A stretch of DNA of 64,000 nt from Gibbula magus (GCA_936450465.1 OW388304.1:40176914-40240913); one strand, 5' to 3'. Counted from the stretch's first letter, positions 42,949 through 54,710 are shown. Notes: generated by a model from the sequence alone, not told the origin. Translations and numbers: made by a program.

Positions 42949-44298
42949 ATGGTATTCAATGTTATCGCCTCCATGGAAGCCGAGGGAGCAGATCCTGAGC
43001 GATCTTTTGCGATCATGGGGCTTCCGCTGGGCATGACAGCGGACTTCGTGGAGAAAGAAGTTATGCAGTGGCACGGACAAGCGCGGGCAATCCTCGTCCC
43101 TGACTCTGAAAGTCAGGTCGCACTCATGGAGTTCCGCAGGCCAAAATGTCTGCTGTCACTGGATGACACAATAACCATTGCAGAGGAGGAGTATGAGATC
43201 AAACGAGTGGACAATGTGAATGCCGGATCCACCCTTGCCGGGTCCGACTCAACCACACCGGTTGTGGAGGCAGCAGGTGGGCAAGTTGCAGGTTCAGAGC
43301 ACTCGGCGGTGAGTAGTTCCAATGCTACTCAAAAGACTGCCTCATGTGTTACCTGCAGCGGGCACACCTCAAGCCCCAACCCACAGGCGGTGTCGTTAAA
43401 CTGGGAGCGGCCATCTCATAGCTACTTCCGGCTAAAGAATTTCTCCGGCATCAGACCCACAAGAAACGGAGAGGTTGATTTTGAAGAATGGGTCAAAATG
43501 GCGAAACTTGTCTTGGGAGACCAGTCAATGTCGGAAGAAGGAAAGAAGCAGAAGATTTTTAGCAGCCTCCAAGCACCGGCGTTCGACATGGCAACCAGTT
43601 TCGGCCAAAATGAAACCGCAGAAGAGATACTGAAGCACCTCACCATCCTCTACAAGGGCTACGATGATGGAGCATCCACTTTGAAGAAGTTCTACCGGAT
43701 GACAACATCAACGGCTGAACGTCCCTCGGAGTATCTTTTGCGGCTTGAACTAGAGCTCCAAAAAGTTCTATCACATGGAGGAATCAGGAGAGAAGACCTC
43801 AACCTCAACAGATTGAACCAATTCCGGACGACGAACTGCAACAGAAGTGTATATGGACTTCTCAGCGCTAGATTTCCGAAGGGATCCACACCGGAACTTG
43901 CCGAATTGATGCAGGCCGTAAAAGAAGTGGAGTTGGATGAAGAACTCTTTGTGTCAAAGAAAAGTGCCCAATGCCATGCACAAGACACATCGTCATCACC
44001 CAGTCCTTCGGAGATTGACATACTCAAGAGCGAGATGAGAGTCCTGACAGCCAAAATGTCCAGCCTACAAGGTCCGGCAAGGTCGTCTAATCCTAAAGAC
44101 CACCGTTCGTCAAATGGAAGGAGTAAAGGATGGTATTTCTGCCACAATTGCGGGGACTTTAATCATCGTCGACAGGACTGTCAAAACCCTGAGAATAAGG
44201 ATCTTGTGTTTGACAGGATGAAGGCAAGAGACGAGATGAAAGTTAGCAAGAAAACAAAGAAGGGAGATTTAAACTTCAACGGGTCTCCAAGACAATAA
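42949..44298 (+). CDS. gag: Gag of gypsy element, PNMA-like
   Basis: 449 residues from the first in-frame ATG; the frame is open upstream to 42835, but only from a TTG. The N-terminal part (RSFAIMGLPLGMTADFVEKE... to ...EYEIKRV) resembles the RNA-recognition-like domain of PNMA proteins. The middle (LKNFSGIRPTRNGEVDFEEW onward to about residue 330) aligns in pattern with the PNMA capsid domain. A CCHC zinc knuckle (CHNCGDFNHRRQDC) lies near the C terminus. PNMA genes of mammals derive from gypsy Gag, so a PNMA-type Gag in a live element is expected ancestry. The gene ends 54 nt before the pol ATG and overlaps the pol frame from 44247. Confidence 0.88.
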   Translation: MVFNVIASMEAEGADPERSFAIMGLPLGMTADFVEKEVMQWHGQARAILVPDSESQVALMEFRRPKCLLSLDDTITIAEEEYEIKRVDNVNAGSTLAGSDSTTPVVEAAGGQVAGSEHSAVSSSNATQKTASCVTCSGHTSSPNPQAVSLNWERPSHSYFRLKNFSGIRPTRNGEVDFEEWVKMAKLVLGDQSMSEEGKKQKIFSSLQAPAFDMATSFGQNETAEEILKHLTILYKGYDDGASTLKKFYRMTTSTAERPSEYLLRLELELQKVLSHGGIRREDLNLNRLNQFRTTNCNRSVYGLLSARFPKGSTPELAELMQAVKEVELDEELFVSKKSAQCHAQDTSSSPSPSEIDILKSEMRVLTAKMSSLQGPARSSNPKDHRSSNGRSKGWYFCHNCGDFNHRRQDCQNPENKDLVFDRMKARDEMKVSKKTKKGDLNFNGSPRQ

Positions 44299-44313
44299 AG
44301 GGACAGGAGACCC
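44268..44313 (+). promoter_or_regulatory. -1 programmed ribosomal frameshift signal, gag-pol
   Basis: U UUA AAC (44268-44274) is read as ..GAU UUA AAC.. in the gag frame, the correct register for -1 slippage. After a 6-nt spacer a perfect 8-bp stem follows: GGGTCTCC (44281-44288) pairs with GGAGACCC (44306-44313) around a 17-nt loop. The pol frame is -1 relative to gag and is open from 44247. Gag stops at 44296-44298 inside the loop. Confidence 0.88.
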
Positions 44314-47300
44314 CAGCAACCACGACACGTCCCAAACCTGTTTCAATTAAAATGATGCCAGTTGGAGCAGTCTGTCTGCGACAAAATTGTCGGATCGACA
44401 TAAAGCCAGAAGGGACCATGGAGTTCAGGGGCAATATCATCTTACCCACATCCAGGAGGATTGAGCTTCGAAAACCTGAACCCCAGCAGATGCCAACAAG
44501 TCTGGAAATTTTCTCGATGAAGGCGGGCGACTCTGGAGAAGTAGCGGTTAAGATAAGGAACAAAGGAAAGACGACCCTCTCCCTTGGACCAGATCAAATA
44601 CTGGCGCATTGCTTCGCCGAGCAGCCACTACAACCCGAAGAGGATTCACCTGAGGACATTGTAAGCTCTCTCGTGGGCCCCGCCTGTGAGTCAAGAATCA
44701 GAGTTGGACGGATCTCTTGCACTGGTTTACTGGATAGTGGATCACAAGTTACCACTGTCAGCCGTTCCTTCTACAAAAAGCATCTCTCTCATCTGCCAGT
44801 TGAAAGTTTGGAGGATATTCCATTAAGAGTAGACGGAGCAGGTGGTCAGCCAGTGACGTATGATGGATTTGTTCGCCTACAGATATCATTACCGAGGGAA
44901 GTTGCCGGCACGAGTGAAGAAGTACAGTCAATTGCCTTGGTATGTCCTGACACCTCATTTTCAACCCGTGTTCCAGTCGTCGTGGGAACCAACACGTTCA
45001 GGAAGATTGCAGAGAAATGTCAACGAAGGAACAAGTCCTACCTATGCACCCTACCAATCAGGAGTGAAGTGGCTTATATCTTCAGCAGCATCGTTTCTGA
45101 CCCATCTGGACGTCTTGGCTCTGTACGCTTAACGGGGAGGAAATCAGTAAAGGTACCCGCAGGACAAACAGTTGAACTTCGCGGCCTGGCCAGAAAAGCG
45201 GATATTCCATCAACAGTCCAGACAATCATGATCCAAGAGGGTGTTAATCATCAACAAGTTTTTGGCACAGATCTCCAAGTAATGAATGCCGTCATCTCTA
45301 CGACAGGAAATCTTCCAAAGGTGAAAGTACTGGTCCACAATGTATCATCGAGGGACATACACATTCCGCCACGTCAGGCTTTAGCTGATTTGTACCTGCC
45401 TCAGGACGTCACCCCCCTTGACTGGGTGTACAACCGATTTAAAGAGGATGAGGACCCAGCCGGCCTACTTGTTAATTGCAAAGCCACCCAACTATCCAAC
45501 CCTGAAGAATCAACCGACAAGTCAAAGCTCCACTTTGATTTTGGTGACTCGCCGTTACCACAGGAAGATAAGGAAAGGATTTTAGGGAAGCTTCGAGCAA
45601 TGGAAGATGTGTTCTCCACTCATGAGTTTGACATTGGCAAGACAGACCAAGCCACTCATGTGATTAAACTGTCAGAGGAGACACCATTCCGGGAGAGAGC
45701 TCGCCCAGTCCGGCCTCAAGACTTTGAAGACCTTCGTCGACATCTTCAACAGTCAATGGATGCAGATATAATAAAGCCATCATCAAGTCCATATGCAAGC
45801 CCAATCGTCCTCATTCGCAAAAAGTCTGGTAAATTACGCCTATGTGTTGACAACAGGAAAATTAATGCCCGAACGATTCGAGACTCATATCCGATCCCGA
45901 AGGTTGAAGATTTGTTTGCAGCACTCCATGGATCAACTTGGTTCACCCAGCTCGATGTGAAATCAGCATTTCATGCCATCCCGATGGACGAGGAGTCAGC
46001 CAAATATACTGCCTTTGTATGCCCTTTCGGACTTTTTGAGTACAATCGAATGAGTATGGGATTAGTAAACAGTCCACTGACCTTCCAACGTCTAATGGAT
46101 CGATGTGTCGGGGACATGAATTTGAAGGAATTAGTCGTGTATATGGACGATCTGATTGTTTTTTCCAAGGATGTCCCTACTCATGAAGACCGTCTCTTCA
46201 GGACTCTCGCTCGACTGCGGAAGTTTGGCCTCAAGCTGGACCCTGAAAAGTGTAAATTCTTCCAGACAACTGTGACGCATCTTGGACATGTATGCTCCGA
46301 AGAGGGAATCTCTCCAGATCCGAATAAAATCCAAGCTGTGGAAGCATGGCCAGTTCCAACAAACATTGGAGAGCTCAAGAGTTTTCTCGGATTCGCCGGA
46401 TACTATCGACGATTTGTTGAAGGATTCAGTCGTCTATGTAAACCATTGAACGCGCTGACAGCCGGTTATGTTCCAAGGAAAACTCTCATCAGACTTGGTC
46501 GGACCCCTGGAAAGAATGACCTTACCCTGAAAACACCTTTCGGAGACAAATGGACCAAAATACATCAAGAGGCTTTTGAACGCATCAAGGAAAAATTAAC
46601 AACACCACCAATCCTAGGATACGCAGATCTATCAAGGCCATTTGAACTTCACACAGATGCAAGCGGAACCGGACTGGGGGCAGTCCTTTATCAACAACAA
46701 GGAGACAACCTAAAAGTCATCGCCTATGCGAGCCGGGGCCTATCGAAGAGTGAAGCAAATTATCCTGCTCACAAAAGAGAGTTCCTGGCATTGAAGTGGG
46801 CTGTTACCGACAAGTTTCATGATTACCTATATGGATCAGAATTCACCGTCGTCACTGATAATAATCCGCTTACCTATGTTCTGAAGTCAGCTAAGGTCGA
46901 CGCAATGGGATACCGGTGGCTAGCAGCCCTTGCCGCTTACAACTTTAACATCAAGTATCGTCCTGGAAACCAAATGACAGACGCCGATGCTCTCAGCCGA
47001 CTACCTCAAGGCCCACAAGAAGAAGATGCAGAATTTATGAGGGACAAGGAAAGGATTGACTGGTTAGTCAACCGAACTTCGCCGATTGACGACAAAGCAG
47101 AGATGAAGGAGTGTTCATCGGGATCCATTCAGGCAATCCTCCAATGTCATGGTGTGCAGCCAACTCCTAGGCCTACGAAGACACATCATTCTTTTGATAT
47201 GAGTCGACAAGAGAAGAAGATACACGCCTTTTCTCAACATGTGTCTGTCACCAACATCGACAAACCCGCCTTGGTTGAAGCCCTCTCTTGCTCAAGGAAT

Positions 47301-49325
47301 GCAGTCCCCGATAGCCTCGTCAATCCACCATCAGCGAATGACAAGTCTCAACAGCCAATAGACTGGGAACAAGTACAGTCGCAAGACGCGGATATTACCA
47401 AGATACTTTCTATAATAAAATCAAAAACAGAACCAAGAAAGGCAAACATGTCAAAATTATCTCCTGAAGCGCATGTTTATCTGAGGGAAGTTTCCAAGCT
47501 TGTCATCAAGAAGAATGTCCTCTACCGAATGATAACGGACGAGAAAGGAATTGATCGTCAACAGTTGGTTGTACCAAAGGAGTATCGAAAAGAAGCTATC
47601 AAGGGAGTCCATGATCAAGTTGGACATCCATGCAGCAACAGCACTTTATCTTTAGCTCGTCAGCGATTCTTTTGGCCATTTATGGCTACATCCATCCAAA
47701 CCTACTGCTCCAAGTGTGAAAGGTGTATCCGAAGGAAGGCGCGGAAACAGACTGCACCTCTAGAAGCAATTCTGCCATCAGTCCCGCTTGAACTGGTGTG
47801 CATTGACTATCTCTCTATTGAACCAGATAAAGGAGGTGTTGAGAATGTTCTTGTGATAACCGACCATTTCACCAAATATGCCATGGCCATACCAACAAAA
47901 GATCAAAAGGCCCCCACAGTAGCCAAGGCCTTATGGGAAAACCTCATCTGCCATTATGGTTATCCCCAACACATATTGTCTGACCAAGGACGGGACTTTG
48001 AGTCAAAGGTCGTGAAGAAGCTATGTGAATTGACAGGCACAAAGAAAATTCGGACTTCGCCCTACAACCCTCGCTGTAATGGAGTCACTGAGAGGATGAA
48101 TCGGACACTGCTCGACATGCTTGGCACTCTCAACCATAGCCAAAAGAAGGATTGGAGAAAATATGTCAGTCCCCTTGCTCATGCCTATAACTGCATCACA
48201 CATGATACAACAGGGTATTCCCCATACTACCTGATGTTTGGCCGACATGCCCGTCTACCCATCGATATGATGTTTGGAACCGACCCGGATAGCCGATGCA
48301 GCAAAGGGCCCCAGCAGTATGTGAAGGACTTAAAAAGACGTCTCCAGTTTGCTTTCGAAGTGGCGAGAGAAAATGCCCAAAAGTCAGCAATAAGAAACAA
48401 GCTGTACTACGACAGAAAAGCTCATGCATCGACTCTAGAGCCAGGAGATCGAGTACTTGTGCGCAACGTCGGAGTACAGGGGAAGCACAAGATTGCTGAC
48501 AGATGGAAGCCGGGTGTCTTCCTGGTAGAAAGACAGCAAGGCGATCTCCCCGTCTATGTTGTTAAACCAGAGAACGAAGACAAACCCCCAAAGGCTTATC
48601 ATCGCAATCTCTTATTACCTGTTGGTTCCATACCTCTCGAGGCAGAAGAACCAGAGAGAGATCAGCAGCCCAGAAGACCTCGCACGAGGTCAAAAACCAA
48701 AGCTCGACCACAATATGACCGAGCAAATGATGAGTCTAGTGATGATAGTGATGAGTATGAAAATCATGATAATGTGACTGTACAAGTTGTCCCAAATTGC
48801 AACTTGAACCCGGAGGCGCAACCCTTCCAGCCACATGATCAGCAGATAGAACCATCATCTCTCGACACCATCCCTACAACTCATAGCGTTCCGGGCTCTC
48901 AGTCTGACGTGCCCATTGCTGGAACCCTCGCTCGGGAATCAGGTGCAGTGGAAACTGAAGCTGATCCCTCAGAACCAGAGACAAGTAGGGATGCAACACA
49001 GCCGCAGGTATCTGGAGAAGATTGGGTACCTGGAGGAAACACCGACCCTCCAGATACAGTGGACCTGGCCGATCCAGTAGACCTGCTGCCTGAGGAAGAC
49101 CCTGGGATGCTGCCCGTCATTGAAGATGCTGATGAAGCTGCCTCCGATGATGCAGAGCCAGCAGAGGATATGACGGGTGTACCTCAGCAGACACAGCCGG
49201 TTCCCCTTGATCAACGTCCTCGTCGATCACAGCGAAGCAGGCTGCCTCCACGACGATTCCAGTTTGATCTGAATGGAGATCCTTTCTGTCAGGTTTCTTA
49301 TACCAGTTTAAAAGGACTGTGTTAA
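44275..49325 (+). CDS. pol: Pol of gypsy element (protease, RT, RNase H, integrase)
   Basis: Reached by -1 frameshifting at 44274; the first ATG in frame is at 44352 (1657 codons from there, used for numbering). Domains in order: aspartic protease with LLDSGSQVTT (Asp128); reverse transcriptase with YMDD at 597-600; RNase H with HTDASGTGLGA (Asp769); integrase zinc finger from about His1087 (HDQVGHPC... CSKCERC); catalytic core Asp1152, Asp1211, Glu1247 (35 residues between the last two); a GPY/F-like module (KIADRWKPGVFLVERQ). The tail of about 250 residues is acidic and Pro/Gln-rich, ending in a basic RRSQRSRLPPRRF motif. No chromodomain seen. All catalytic residues are present. Confidence 0.94.
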
Positions 49326-49502
49326 AGAATTATGCTAAAAAACTTCTTCTGCAGCCATTCTTTCCAATAATGTAAAATGTTGCAATCATCCATTTGCTTA
49401 AAATACCATGCTAAAAACATTGTGTTAATGCTATGCCTTATAATTATGTCATCTTAGCTGGCTCTGTGTGCTCCTCCTTTTGGTTATGTTTCAGAATCCA
49501 AG

Positions 49503-50783
49503 ATGACATCCTGGACCGTTGAATCCCTTCTTCAAGAACTAGAAGTTGTTCGCAGAGAGAGGGACATTTTCCGGATCCAGCGTGATCAAGCTCGGACAAC
49601 CCTAAGATGGACGGAGGAGCAGTTGGCGGAATCGATCAACTCCCTGAGACAACCCGGAGCACAAGCAGGAAGCAGCCAGATGTCATCAGCACCGACAGAG
49701 AAGCAGTCAGCAGCGTCCTTCAACCCCGAACCAAGTGTCGGTATCCAGCCCTCAGCTCCTCGGGAAGACCACCCCCAAAGCACCAGCTTAACCTCCTCAT
49801 GTTCCTCAGGGAACTCGGAAACCCAGCCGGTGTCTGAAGGGCGAGTCAGACCCTCAAAGAGGACGCGGAGTGTCAGCATCCCCCACCTAGACGTCTCATC
49901 CTTGACGCAACTGGGCGCAGCCAAAGATGTGGATCCAGACTACCTGAAGAGAAATCCAGAGGACAAGCGTTCCAGTATGTTCCAGCAACGCAGATGGCTC
50001 GATGTCGACCTGCCCCAGACATCGCCTCTACTCATCTTGTCGGACTCACTCTTCCGGTCAGTGGACCCAGCGTTTCACCCAGGAGTGTCAGCAGACATTC
50101 GAGTCTTCGGTGGGATGAAGACACAGGACCTCCTTCCAATCCTGTATAAGGCCGCTGTGCAAGGTGTCCAAGTTCAGCGCCTTGTCTTGTGTGTTGGACT
50201 CAACAATATTCTCAACGACAACAAGGGATCTGAGTTCATCCGAGACGATGTGACTAAAATAATACGCCTTGCACAGAACATTTCCTTGTCGCTAGTCATG
50301 ACAACCGTTTACGAAGCGGGCTGGCGACGCAACTCCAGAAATAAGAACTCTCTTGTGAAGATCCAGGAACTGAGGCTCAAGTTCAACTGGGACCTCATGT
50401 GCTTAGCCAATCAGCACAAGTTCGCAGTCTTGGACATGACCAAGATCTTTAAGGACAGGAAAGGAGGGAGTATGCCGGGCTGGTATCTCAAAGACGCTGT
50501 TCATCCAACCCTGAACGGCACTGTCGCCATCGAGATATGCTTGTCTCAAGTGTTGGAGGGGCGAAGCATTGTCCCACCAGCAACATCAGACCCAAAGCTC
50601 TACCACCACAGGTCTGTTGCTGACAATCAGACTGAGGTCCAGCGGAGGAAAGTCCTCTCGGATCAACATCGTCCGCTGGCCAGAAACAATGACTTTGGGA
50701 AGGCCCTGACGGTGACGGTACGCGGTGTGGAATTCGTCCAAGTGACGGATCAGGACAATGGAAAGAAGCGACGCTGTAATTGA
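49503..50783 (+). CDS. Third gypsy ORF: coiled coil plus SGNH/GDSL-like hydrolase domain
   Basis: 426 residues between pol and the 3' LTR, where env would be. Residues 1-50 are a charged coiled-coil-like segment (LLQELEVVRRERDIFRIQRD); 51-165 a Ser/Pro-rich linker with a basic patch (RPSKRTR). Residues 175-355 look like an SGNH hydrolase: block I LILSDSLFR (Ser182 as nucleophile, GDS changed to SDS), Gly203-204, block III CVGLNNI (Asn234-235), block V DAVHPTLNG (Asp331, His334). The triad appears intact. SGNH-type domains are known in some LINE ORF1 proteins; I do not recall one as a third gypsy ORF. No signal peptide or transmembrane segment, so it is not an envelope. How it is expressed (splicing or internal start) is unknown. 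Confidence 0.8.
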   Translation: MTSWTVESLLQELEVVRRERDIFRIQRDQARTTLRWTEEQLAESINSLRQPGAQAGSSQMSSAPTEKQSAASFNPEPSVGIQPSAPREDHPQSTSLTSSCSSGNSETQPVSEGRVRPSKRTRSVSIPHLDVSSLTQLGAAKDVDPDYLKRNPEDKRSSMFQQRRWLDVDLPQTSPLLILSDSLFRSVDPAFHPGVSADIRVFGGMKTQDLLPILYKAAVQGVQVQRLVLCVGLNNILNDNKGSEFIRDDVTKIIRLAQNISLSLVMTTVYEAGWRRNSRNKNSLVKIQELRLKFNWDLMCLANQHKFAVLDMTKIFKDRKGGSMPGWYLKDAVHPTLNGTVAIEICLSQVLEGRSIVPPATSDPKLYHHRSVADNQTEVQRRKVLSDQHRPLARNNDFGKALTVTVRGVEFVQVTDQDNGKKRRCN

Positions 50784-50873
50784 CTCTAATGTGAAAAATG
50801 TGAATAGTTCTTACAATTAAGCAAGATGAAAGGATAGAATTTTTCCTTCTTCATCTAAGTCCAAATTCTTTTT

Positions 50874-50888
50874 AAAAGGGGGGGAGAG
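50874..50888 (+). other. Polypurine tract of gypsy element
   Basis: AAAAGGGGGGGAGAG directly precedes the 3' LTR. Confidence 0.88.
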
Positions 50889-53365
50889 TGTAAAGTGTGC
50901 AGATTTGAATCTATTTATATATAAAATATCCCCAAATCTTTCCCTTTTCCTAATGAAAAGTAGGTCAACCAGGATAGCTTACAGATTGATCCCAGATGTC
51001 TCAAAGTCTAAGCACTGGGGCAGTGGGGCCAGTGGGGGCACTTTAGGGACTGGTGGAGTTAGCTTGTTCCAAGTTCTGACCAATCGCAGTTGGTCTAGTG
51101 GTTGGTCATGTGACCTGTGAATGCCCAAGAGGGCAAGTTGCACTCTATCTCGCCCTCTTTTGTCTTTGCTTCCACACAAGCTGCATCAACTGTATTAGCT
51201 CTCTTTATCAATAGGTAAGATTAAGCCCTCATTATCTGTTTTAATGCATTGTTGTTTAGTTTTACTTCAAGATGCTATTTGGCACATTTGCCTCTGGTGA
51301 TTTTATATGCTATCCCCAAATTAAAAAGTTATCATAACAACAATTAATGTAATTACTGGTTTCAGGGGTTCTGGCAATTTTAAATTGTAAAGATTCTTGT
51401 TGTACGAACTTGTTGCTTAAGGGCATAGTTCTATGTGCACTCAAAGGCAAGAATATCTGGCGCTCCATTTTAGCAAAATTCACATTTCCTTTTGGAAATG
51501 GCATTTATGTAATTTTCCTCTATTTCATTTGGAAGTAATTCAATTATTCAGACCTGCCACTCAAAATTCCATCACTTTTAGATTTGCCACTCAAAAATTA
51601 GTCTAGCTCATTGCTAACCTCTAAATTCTCTTAATTCCAAATTCAACCATTTGGAATAAATGTAGCAAAGTGCTGACAACAGCAAAATACCCAAAACTGA
51701 ACCAGCATTAATCATCCCTTTGTCTAGTGACCAACATGTGGTGCTAATTAAGGGATTCCAGTGGCCAAGCCATTCAGCTGGGAAACCCACCTCTATTTTT
51801 AGATTGCTCCTTGAGGGAACCTCCTCTAAGGGAATTGTGGGTATCCAACATGGCCGCCCCCATATGTAAACAAAACAGCGTCGTCTGCTAGGGATTTATA
51901 CTCAATCTATTTGTTACACTCATCGTTTATGTATCATCTTATGGATTTTAAATAACAGGTATATAAGCTTTGCAGTAATAATTTCATCCTGCTCACATCA
52001 TCATATTATTTATTAAAAGTTATTTGGTAATTTCATTGGCACATTTCAATTCATGTCATATGCGCTCATGCATCATATAATTATTTCATAGTAATCATTG
52101 TTTTTCATCGCACAACAAGCTATAAGTTTACTTTATAATTTACTTATAGCGTGGGGTGTTTTTTTCACAATGATACTATCATATTTTATCTATTTTATTG
52201 GCTAAGCATTAACAATCATTGTTTTCCATTGCAATTCATATTCATGATTCATTGTATATTTCCATATTTCAACATGACTGTTCATATACAATACTTATGT
52301 GATGTCTTTTCACAAAGGTTAATGCTATCATTGTTTTTCATCACGCAACAAACTATAAATTGCATTATATATTTATAGTGTGGGGTGTTTTTTCACAATG
52401 ATTTAGCCATTGCCAACATTGTTTACTTTTCCATGTTGCTGCTTGATGTAAAGTCACAAATAATCCAATAATACACTTTGTATTATTCATATGGCCCATT
52501 TCCTTTTACCTTCAACATTTAGTAAAATTTAATTATGTAATATCTAAGTATTGCATTTTGAATATATTTCATTTTACTAAAGTTAGGTATCCTTATTCTG
52601 GGTAGTCTCCAGTTACTCTACTCAATGGTTTATGTACACATTGTTGGAGCCAGCCTCTAATAGACTGGTATGATCAACCAACAAACAGTCATATCCCACC
52701 TTTATTATTTCCCATATTAGTATAGGCCAGGTGTCCTGTCATGGTTAATAATTTGTTACACAATACCGGTATTGTTAGGGTTTTTCCTATCATATGCATA
52801 TCATGCACTTTGGGGGGTAAATATATCCTTTCAAGTTGTAAGTTTGTATGTTTCTGGCCTATTGGTAAACATGTGACTTATACCTTACATCAAGTGGCAA
52901 CTTCATTTTCTGTGGTAGGATGTGATGAGATCTCTCTGGGAAAGTAAAGTAATAAATATAATTTTATACAAATCCTCATTTGGGTGGGTATATGCACATA
53001 CTGTTGCAAACCAAATTGTATTTTCTCATTTATTATATTATCTTTCTAACCTGTAAGTAGTTCTCATCATATCCATCCAATGCCACTTTAATTAATTAAA
53101 ATAATTTACTATTATTAATTCAAAGAGCTCTTTTGTCTTTGCTTCCACACAAGCTGCATCAACTGTATTAGCTCTCTTTATCAATAGGTACCAGCTCGGA
53201 AGCTCAGACAAGACCAGCACCATATAGTCACTCAATACATTATCATCAAATTTAATTCTTGTGTTGTGTTGTCTTTGATTGGAGTACTCGTGCTAGCACA
53301 CTTGCCCATCCCTTTACAGTGAGACGAGATTGACAAATTAATTGGCGATTTCACCAAGTCTTACA
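50889..53365 (+). repeat. 3' LTR of gypsy element
   Basis: Constant offset of 10,551 bp to the 5' LTR with no indel; the regions compared are identical, including four spurious ORFs with identical translations. Confidence 0.94.
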
Positions 53366-53602
53366 CTTATATCGCAGCTGCTAGTATTATGGCAGGGAGA
53401 AAGTCCGCAACGCCATGTGGCTATGCATTGCGGTGAAACCTGCGAGCATCGGCTGGAACTAGCAAATACTACGCTGAAATTTAGTGTAGCATTGCAGTTC
53501 TCCTCTGCAGACAAAGTTGCCGTACCCCTGGCGGGATATACGAACCCCGGACCTCTTGATCCGAAGCCGAACGCGCTAACCACTGCCCTATCCCGTCCCG
53601 AT
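53366..53602 (-). mobile_element. SINE-1 (minus orientation), head and body, right of the gypsy element
   Basis: Continues the SINE interrupted at 40337: inverse of body ('ctagtattatggcagggaga'), then inverted B box (GAACCCCGGACCTC region) and A-box region near 53575-53595. Confidence 0.88.
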
Positions 53603-54036
53603 ATTGTATAGAAAGGTCGTTTCAAACATCACTTATATAGTTAGTAGGATGATATTAGATAATGCAACACAATCCAATTGACAAATATTACTAATTATGT
53701 TATTTTAATGAACATATATAGAATAATTACACAAATTGGTAGTATACATGAACCTTCGAAAGACCCCGACGCAGTGCTGGGTGCTTTGGTGCTGGGTTGG
53801 TGCTTAGTAGATAAACTGTGCTCGAACGATGGACAAGTGTACACATGTTTTGACAGTAGCGTAAATAAACAGCGCACTACAAATGTGATTCGCCCACAAA
53901 TACAAGACAACCGTGAATTAAAAGTCATGGACACATGTTATAGTAATATCGTGAGGGCTAGCTATTGTATTTTTACCAAAATATTAAAAATTGATTAAAA
54001 TATTTCAAAGCATGTTCCGATTCAGATTGAAAGCAT
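53603..54036. other. No gene recognised
   Basis: The open frame 53678-53998 (+) shows no recognisable domain. Confidence 0.35.
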
Positions 54037-54255
54037 CTTCCCAAACGCAAGGCGTAACTCTTGACAGTGTTCATCATCGGCTGATTTAAGCCTTGCAGTA
54101 TTTCCCTCGCTTTTCCGTGCTAAGACAGTGGATCGCTGCACTTGAAATACATAGTGGGCTCTGATTTCCTAGCACGGAAACCTTAAGAAAATACTGCAAG
54201 GCTTAAATCAGCCAGTGATTGAGACTGGCAAGAGTTACGCCTTGCGTTGGGAACT
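54037..54255. mobile_element. Foldback family A, uninterrupted reference copy
   Basis: The left arm (CTTCCCAAACGCAAGGCG...) and the inverted right arm pair over about 75 bp. The middle includes 'acggaaaccTTAAgaaaata', the empty site for the MITE insertion seen at 17440-17924. Confidence 0.8.
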
Positions 54256-54710
54256 TGGGTTGAAAGATGGTTATAATTCCAATAGCATTGAATACATTTT
54301 TAAATGACACCTTTCTTTTATTTTTTAAATGGAAAAGACGTTTTACAAACGGTAAATTCTCAGGATGACGTCCATCTATTTCCAATACAGCGTTGAAATC
54401 TAGTGTATAGTTCAGTAAGTAAATTAAGTGGACGATTTATACAATTTACAAATATTTCTTAAGAACAAAAATAAAAGTATGTTTAGAATTAATCATAACC
54501 CACGACGTCTCCAGTGTTAATTATTATAATTATATATTCAACCACACATTGATATACTAAGATAACACTTAAAACATTTACTGTTACAATAAAGTATATA
54601 AAAAAAAGAGAAAAAAACAGTTGCTGACAAAAATAGCTGATGAATCTGGACAGGTAAATGTACAATACAGGTGCAAGAGAAGAGGCAGGTGCAAGGTCAG
54701 AGGTCAGAGG

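Larger units (their letters stand above)
40338..53365 (+). mobile_element. Complete Ty3/gypsy retrotransposon with a third SGNH-hydrolase ORF
   Basis: 13,028 bp: LTRs 40338-42814 and 50889-53365 (2477 bp each, no length difference, no mismatch in the parts compared), PBS 42816-42833, gag 42949-44298, pol in -1 frame to 49325, third ORF 49503-50783, polypurine tract 50874-50888, 4-bp CTTA duplication. All ORFs are open, so the copy looks young and potentially autonomous. It sits inside a SINE-1, itself in an intron or intergenic region of the minus-strand locus. Confidence 0.95.

Noticed and set aside
43692..44147. 151-residue minus-strand ORF in gag
   Set aside because: Antisense shadow of the Gag coding frame without family similarity.
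48899..49214. Minus-strand Ser/Gly-rich ORFs in pol
   Set aside because: Shadow of the acidic, repetitive Pol tail.
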